Shown here: positions 58,401 through 64,000 of the stretch, piece by piece
Position numbering within the stretch: the first letter of the stretch is position 1
Layout: the number at the start of each line of letters is the position of its first letter
DNA from: Meandrina meandrites
Taxonomy: Eukaryota; Cnidaria; Anthozoa; Scleractinia; Meandrinidae
Length of the DNA stretch: 64,000 bases
Direction: 5' to 3'
NCBI GenBank assembly: GCA_963693305.1
Contig: OY855904.1
Location: 13,939,496-14,003,495 of the forward strand
Made by a program: the position numbers and the translations under genes
Notes under the pieces: model-generated
The model's input: the letters and a program-made list of their open reading frames with translations, nothing else
Database searches by the model: none
Told to the model about the DNA's origin: nothing

Positions 58401-58910
58401 ATTATTATGCAACAGTCAACATCCAGGAGAGTTTATTTTACTGTAGCTCCTCTTTGTGCTGCTGCCCCGTCTCTGTAAGTGATCAACCTGCCAAGAACCT
58501 ATTGAAGATATTAAATACCTTAGCATATAATTATCATTTTCTGGCTTTCTGGAGTATTTTCTGTTCCATGCAGCCCCAAAGGGAACGGCAACTCCAGGAA
58601 TAACCCTAAACAACCGAGTTATATTGTTAATACTCTCACTCAGAGGTTCAACTCGCTCAATGCTCGAGGTCGGCGCTTGACCAGTAGCTTGGGTAATCAG
58701 CTCATTCGCAGTTTCAAAACCATAGATATTGCCCTTCGATCTAACTATATCATTCCACCAGGCGTTTCTCAAGTTACGCCTCAACTCTGTGCCAAGCGGT
58801 CCAAAGTGGTAAGTATACGTTGCTCCAAGGGCACCTTGAATGCGTGACTCCACTGAAAAACCACGACTTTCGCACAGCCTTACAACCTTGTCAACCAAGC
58901 TCCGAGACAT
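55445..58910 (-). CDS. POLG2: POLG2, mitochondrial DNA polymerase gamma accessory subunit (5 exons)
   Basis: Exons in transcript order: 58519-58910, 57280-57469, 56659-56809, 56007-56201, 55445-55662; 1146 nt, 381 residues. Family blocks: YHFGPLGTELRRNLRNAWWNDIV (class-II synthetase-like fold), NDWTNHWKRQRLVWWRKFA, YSFPWGKESI, then the anticodon-binding-like domain with LHPQLAPIKVAVLSQ and the C-terminal LTNGIVMFRSRNTTLQEYMH. The protein dimer binds POLG and gives processive mtDNA synthesis in the mitochondrial matrix (family knowledge). Human POLG2 is 485 residues; this model is shorter, with almost no N-terminal presequence, and an in-frame stop lies upstream of the ATG, so a transit peptide would need another 5' exon or must lie within the first basic residues (MSRSLVDKVVRL). 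The first donor was set to 58518 because it is the one that fits the phase of exon 2. Confidence 0.9.
55712..55830 (-). mobile_element. Truncated tRNA-derived SINE copy
   Basis: Matches the 3' body of the SINE at 44993-45298 in reverse orientation (AAAGTCTGTATACAAGCC, GGATGGGATGCTAGTCCATC). The tRNA-like head is missing. It lies in the last POLG2 intron. Confidence 0.7.
57695..57945 (-). mobile_element. tRNA-derived SINE copy, minus orientation
   Basis: Reverse-strand copy of the same SINE family with the B box (GGTTCGAGCCTTGG), the ACCTGGGTGTATAAATGGG body and a short tail of CCTTTA units (plus strand 57695-57713). The head upstream of the B box is diverged or truncated. It lies in the first POLG2 intron. 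Confidence 0.75.
58039..58276. mobile_element. MITE with long inverted repeats
   Basis: GGGACGTTCCATTTTTTATC at the left is mirrored by GATAAAAAATGGAATGTCCC at the right, and the repeats continue through CCGCACCCCC and AAGGATGGC. Inside are four degenerate TTTGTCGGC units. It lies in the first POLG2 intron. Confidence 0.7.
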
Positions 58911-59271
58911 GACATTGCTCGTTGTTAAGGCAAATGAAATCTCCTAGTACTAATTCGGCAGGCATTCGATTCTACCATTTTACATACCCTCGCAATTTTA
59001 ATGGTTGTGCGAGTAAATTGGCAACCTATTTGCACTAACTTTGTGTTACAAAAGTTTCTCTGTCCGCCATTTGTAATTTACACAACGAAACCGCTGACAT
59101 AAAATATCGCGCTGTTTTCGCGCTCAGCGTTTAAATTCACAACAGCCAATCACAATCACTCTTTTACTTCAACAAACCAATCAAATTGCAGCTTTATCCG
59201 AAGAACGGCTTCACGTGAATCGATCAACATCAAACAAGATGGCCTAGGGTGGTTTTGTTTTCGTGATCGTG
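58911..59271. promoter_or_regulatory. Divergent promoter POLG2 / TTK with two CCAAT boxes
   Basis: CCAAT occurs at 59146-59150 and 59177-59181. CAAGATGGCC (59235-59244) is a YY1-like initiator on the plus strand and is followed by a splice donor (GTAAGT from 59272), as expected for a short non-coding first exon of TTK. POLG2 would start on the opposite side. Both genes are housekeeping or cell-cycle genes, for which such CCAAT-rich shared promoters are usual. Confidence 0.45.
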
Positions 59272-61043
59272 GTAAGTAGCTCGCTATCCTACAATTCTGT
59301 TGATCTTTTTTCCACTATGAAGCGTTGTTATGCACTTTTATGAACTACATCATTTATGGGTTAGGCTTTTTACAAGAAAAACACGAAAAGAAACATCGTC
59401 GAAGGTAAAACTGTTCTGTGGCTGATCGCCATGATGTAAGCTTATTGGAGACTTCTAAAATGTTTATTTCGCTTCGTCCGAATGCTTTAGATGCATAATG
59501 GTACTTGCAAGCCAGGGAGGACTTGCTAATAACATGCATAAAACTTGTTGTGCTTAATTATAAAGTTGTCTTGTGTTACTCTACGTGGTCCTGTCCGTGA
59601 GGGAAGTTTTGACTCAATCTGACAGACGTTGCTCAGATTTGTGTAACTCTGTGTAACTGTGAGCATTAAAAGCATACATGTACAATGTATTCCTACCCGG
59701 ACGATCATGTTACTGGCACAAGACACAGTGTGTCATTGTGATGCTCTTTACCCTTAGTTCAAATCATATTGCCTTAAAACCTACATGTGATGAGGTACAA
59801 TCATGTTCTCTGTAGCTTGGATGTGAACACTCAGCACAGTTTTCCCCCACAAAAGGAAATAATTAAACCGATTAGGTAGCTAGTACATGTACATTGTAAG
59901 ATAATGCCTATTCCTAAGTAAAGCTGAAAAATATTGTCGGAAGAAATTAACAGTTTGTCAAGAAGCAAGGCTTCTCAGGATAACTGTGAAATGTTGAGAA
60001 CAATCTTCAGTTTAGCCAAGTGTATGTGTTATCATCAGAAACCCATAAGGGTTGAAACGTGTAACTCCCTATGATTCGCATTGTACAAAGCGTTAAACTT
60101 TGAACATTCGTTTCCATTAAGTACCATATTTGGAAAACCACAAGAAGAAAATCAACCAATCAAAATTGCAATTTTGGATTAAATTCACAGCGCGCGCTAG
60201 CTCGCGCTAAATGGTGTAATCTTGTTTTTAAACAACTTTGTTTAAATATTAAATTTGGTTAAATTCCTCTGTTTCATCGTCATTTAATGGTCCATAGAAC
60301 TTCACTTGGATACTCTTGATGAATTTTTTTAGTTTCTGTGAGTAATTCACGGTGTTTAGGTCGGAATTCAAGTGACTTACCGCAAAAGCGAAAATTTCCT
60401 TGCGTGTGTCGTTACGTGTGTAAATCATTCGCGTACAAGCTCCTTGTGTTTCCAAATATGGTACTTGGCAAACTGAATGTTCAAACGCTGTGAACGCGCG
60501 TTATACGTTTCAACTCCTTATGAGTTTCTGTTATCATCCAGTATACCAACAAGCTTGAAAGGCGTTTGCATGTTATTTTATTGCTCTCTGATTAATTTTC
60601 ACTGTATGCTATATTTGGGGAAAAAGAAAGAACTATACACTGATAATAATGGTGTAATTGCATGTGAAATAAATGCAAGTTGAATGGTTTGCATAATTTT
60701 TAACACCGTGTTTTGATAAATAAGTTAGACCTGAAAAGATTGTTTTGTCTACTTATCTTGCACTCAATCGACAACGGACATCAAACCAGATAGAGTATAA
60801 CTGATCGAGACCCATCATCTGATTTAGTTCCAGAACATGTGCTGTGTTTGTCCAATGAGAGCTCATAGAGATTAATCAGTGCATTATAATAAAATACAAA
60901 ATTTTTAACATAGTAATTTTCTTGTTTTGTAGCTTCCTATAGTATGATATACAGTGTAGATGTAGCAGGTGGTTTTGTTGATGAAGCTGCAGTTCATTTG
61001 CCGAGTATTTTGTTACTAGTTGGTATACAATTCCTCTGTGACA

Positions 61044-63516
61044 ATGGACCCTGAGATCACAGCAATACAGAAAATCCAAAGCAAAGGCAATAGGCCAGAG
61101 GACTGGCTGGAGTTCCTGGCCCTGCAGCGATCAAGGTCTGTGGCAGGTCTTACTGATGAGACCTGTCGGCATCTGCTATATCTGTATGAAAGAGCTGTAA
61201 GTCAAATTCCAGCCGAAGAAAATAAGAGGAATTTCTCCTATGCCCAACTTCTTGTGGATTTTGCCCAGCTTCAAATGTAAGTATATCTCTTTAAACTACA
61301 TTGTATACTCATTTGAGAAAGATACAATGTACAGTCTGAGACTGAGGAAAATCTTGAGTTCTTGACAAAAGTTAAACTCTTCTGCCTACATCTACCAGTT
61401 GTATTTTCTGAGATACACTGACAGGCTAGAAGACTCTAGTTTAAGACAATAATAGACACTTCGGAATACAAATGCTAAGTTTCCAATACATAGTCTGAGA
61501 AGCATGAGGAGGAGCTTTCTGAAGTATTTTACCAAACTCCCAAATGCTTGTATAAAACAACAATGCACAAGAGGCAAAGTTTGCTTTGTTTTTAAAATAT
61601 CTATAGGGAATTGCATTGTACTGTATTGTAGGCTGCATAAATTATACTTAATAACTAGAAAACTAGTTATAAGCTGATGCAAAGTTATCCTATCCAGTAA
61701 ATTGTAAAAATCAGAATCAGAACCATCATTTTGACTAAATTATAATTACTTCACTTCACAGCAGTGTTTTATCAAGTTTAAAACACGAGATGCAGCCAAG
61801 TGTTTTAGACCTGATACATTCCCATCCCCAGAGGCCGCAATCCTTCTGGTCTGCGCCAGGAATCAAGACCTGGCCGCTCCCAATTTCTGAGCATGCGCAG
61901 AGTACTCGTTCTGTGTTTTTCGGCCAATCAGATTTGTCATATTTGACAATGAGTCCGTGAATCAGGGACTTCCGGTTTTGGAGGCGGCCAGAGGTCTCGA
62001 TTCCTGACGCAGACCAGAGGGATCGCGGCCTCTGGGGACGAGAATGGACTTGATAAAACACGAGCTGTGAATTTAACGGCTTCAAAATATTCTGACGTAG
62101 ATCTACTCATTATCGCACTAATATTCAGATTTGGGGTTATTTTGGCCTAGAAAATTGGATGTACATGTAAAGTTTAGCCATGTCTTTATCAGATATAAAG
62201 ATATATAAAAATTAATTTCTTTGTATTTTCTTTATGGATTATTAATTAGATTTTGAACATTATTATAAGCTGTAAACCAAATTTAACATTACTGTTATTA
62301 CTTCTTAGCTTGTACATTATAACCTTGTGTTACAGGAGAGTATCAGAAGATGATGCAAGGAGCACATTCCAGTTGGCAAGAAGCAATGCCAAACATTTTG
62401 CTATTGTTTTTGTTGCGTGGGCTCAATTTGAGCTTGCAACAGGTTTGAATCCAGTCCTTTCTTTCCTAATACTGTTAGTACTAATCGTTCATTATCAGAA
62501 GAGATTTTTACTAATCAATTTATGCCCAGTCCCTTCCTCTCACCACCACTACATTGCAATGACCCTGGCCCGACTGTGAAGGACTGCCAAAGTTGTAGAC
62601 CAGCCAACTCTCACACATTATACGTGAGTCTCTCGCCTGCAGATCCAATATATCCATTTCATGTATATAGGCCAATTTCTCACACCTGACTGACAAATCT
62701 TGATTTCTTACTCTTTAAAAAGCCATTAATTAAAATGTAAATTCAATTAAATTTGGTGAAAACAAAATCCAGAAAATGAGCATCATTATTCATATTTGAG
62801 TCGATTTCACACACATTGGCAATGTTTGAAAGCCATCAGAACATCTTCGGTGTCCTTCAGCAACACTCAGAAGTCATCAGGATATCTTTGGAAATCTCCA
62901 GAAAAGGTCTGAAAGCTGGCAGACACAGTGTGTATAAAGTGATGACTCCCAAAAAGTTATGTACACTGAACAAAATTGCCATGTGGTTATTTAATTTGCT
63001 GCCCAGCATTTTATGGCACAGTCACTGCATGTGGAATCCCAATGTCTCAAACCCTTGATTTCTTGCACCTCCTGATATATAACTCAACCCAAAAGTTGTT
63101 TCCCTTGGATGGTGGAATACTGCAATTTTTTCCTGCATTTCTTCAACTTCCGGATATCTCGAACCAATTTTTGTTTCCCTTGGAGGTTCAAGAAATCACT
63201 GAGGATTCCATTGTAGTTAGTCACTGTGGATTATCACCAGAACAATTTCGGGAAGCTGACAGCAAATAAACTGTTTAGAGCTAAAATAAATGATTTTTTT
63301 TATTTTTAGGAAATAAAAGCAAATGTCGAGGCCTGCTGCGTAAAGGAAAGGATTTTGGAGCAGAACCCACAGAATTGCTGTTAAAGGCTTATGACAACTT
63401 TGTGGCAGGAAAGAAGGTGTTGATTGAAGACCGTGAAGAGTTGACCCGTTTTACCAGTTACAGAGGGAAACAAAAGAGCAGTGAATCGTCAGTGGATTTG
63501 TCGCCTTTGAGTACAG
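61044..63516 (+). CDS. TTK: TTK / MPS1 spindle checkpoint kinase, first three coding exons (partial)
   Basis: Exons: 61044-61276, 62336-62442, 63310-63516 (phases consistent, 182 codons); the gene continues beyond the window. The encoded part is the N-terminal TPR module: RPEDWLEFLALQRSR, LLYLYERAVSQIP, NFSYAQLLVDFAQLQ, EDDARSTFQLARSNAKHFA and VFVAWAQFELATGNKSK correspond to the human TTK series NPEDWLSLL, SFARIQVRFAELK, DDARDYFQMARANCKKFA and SFAQFELSQGNVKKS. BUB1/BUBR1 share a related TPR fold, but DDAR..FQ.AR and AQFEL fit TTK best. The kinase domain is not in view. ATG 61044 is used; family similarity starts shortly after it. A non-coding 5' exon near 59235-59271 is likely. Confidence 0.87.
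61818..62045. mobile_element. Inverted-repeat element, ATTCTCGTCCCC family, copy 2
   Basis: Ends ATTCCCATCCCCAGAGGCC and GGCCTCTGGGGACGAGAAT carry inverted repeats that run about 65 bp through TCTGGTCTGCG and GAATC. Flanks GACCTGATAC and GGACTTGATA share a 9-bp block with one mismatch, consistent with a Mutator-like 9-10 bp duplication. It lies in the first TTK coding intron. Confidence 0.6.
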
Positions 63517-64000
63517 GTACAACGTGCATGTTATCACTACATGTGAAAGAGCATTCAGACAGAAGCAGCATGCATAAGTATTCTCGTGGTGAAACTTGAA
63601 GATGTTTTTGAAAAAGACATACATTTTAATCTTCCAGTTTGATGAACAATAAATACTGTCAATCTGCAAAATGTTATCCCAAGTACACATAATGTTGCAC
63701 AAATTGATGAAACAGTATACGTACTACAATCAAGTAGGAAAATAATTTATGTTATAACACTATGAAATTATAACATCAACAAAATAACTGGTCTCTCTAA
63801 CGAAACTAGTTCATGTTAGTCATGAGCACAGAGCATCAGACATTGCCAAGCGTTTACAGGTGTATGCAACTTTCAGACAAGCTCATAATGGCTGCTAATT
63901 AGGAGAGGGAGATTCAATAATTATTGATGTATCCAATTTGGAGCAGGACCTCCTTAGGGGAAATATTCCTATGTCTAGTGGTAGCTGCCACTTCAGGCTC

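Overview
The window is animal nuclear DNA. Genes are split into many short exons with GT-AG introns, there are no operons or prokaryotic signals, and the AT-rich introns are full of short inverted-repeat transposons and tRNA-derived SINEs. The mix of vertebrate-like exon content (PSMD5, POLG2, TTK, CCDC180, AIRIM) with a ROCO-type giant protein, plus repeats of this style, suggests a cnidarian, most likely an anthozoan (coral or anemone). That taxonomic call is inference.

Layout. 1-952: no gene. 1574-5993 (+): AIRIM (C1orf109 orthologue), five exons, one intron with U12-type signals. 5994-8107: intergenic, convergent tails. 8108-30910 (-): CCDC180, rebuilt here as 46 exons whose phases all agree (1499 codons plus stop). 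30911-31279: a 369 bp head-to-head promoter region. 31280-44987 (+): a 13-exon gene for a protein of about 1873 residues with an unusual order: Rho/Rnd-like GTPase, RCC1-type propeller, filamin-like repeat, degenerate ROC, COR-like region, CxxC...CxxC pair, ROCO-type C-terminus. 44993-50793: repeat-rich spacer with a SINE inserted at the stop codon of that gene, a nested pair of DNA transposons, a hairpin MITE and one orphan exon. 50794-53743 (-): PSMD5, three exons. 55445-58910 (-): POLG2, five exons. About 59235-63516 (+): TTK/MPS1, first coding exons only; the kinase domain lies beyond the right edge.

Functionally the five recognised genes are unrelated housekeeping or cell-structure genes: ribosome maturation, a coiled-coil protein, proteasome base assembly, mitochondrial DNA replication and the spindle checkpoint. 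Two pairs are divergent and may share promoters: CCDC180 with the ROCO-like gene, and POLG2 with TTK. The most unusual item is the ROCO-like gene, which joins a small GTPase predicted to hydrolyse GTP poorly, an RCC1 propeller (the fold of the Ran exchange factor) and a ROC-COR module that has lost its P-loop.

Mobile DNA is dense. At least eight inverted-repeat elements have target-site duplications or terminal signatures readable directly from the sequence, including two copies of one family with 6-bp duplications and one nested insertion. All exon borders were read by eye from frame, splice consensus and family similarity; no alignment or transcript evidence was available.
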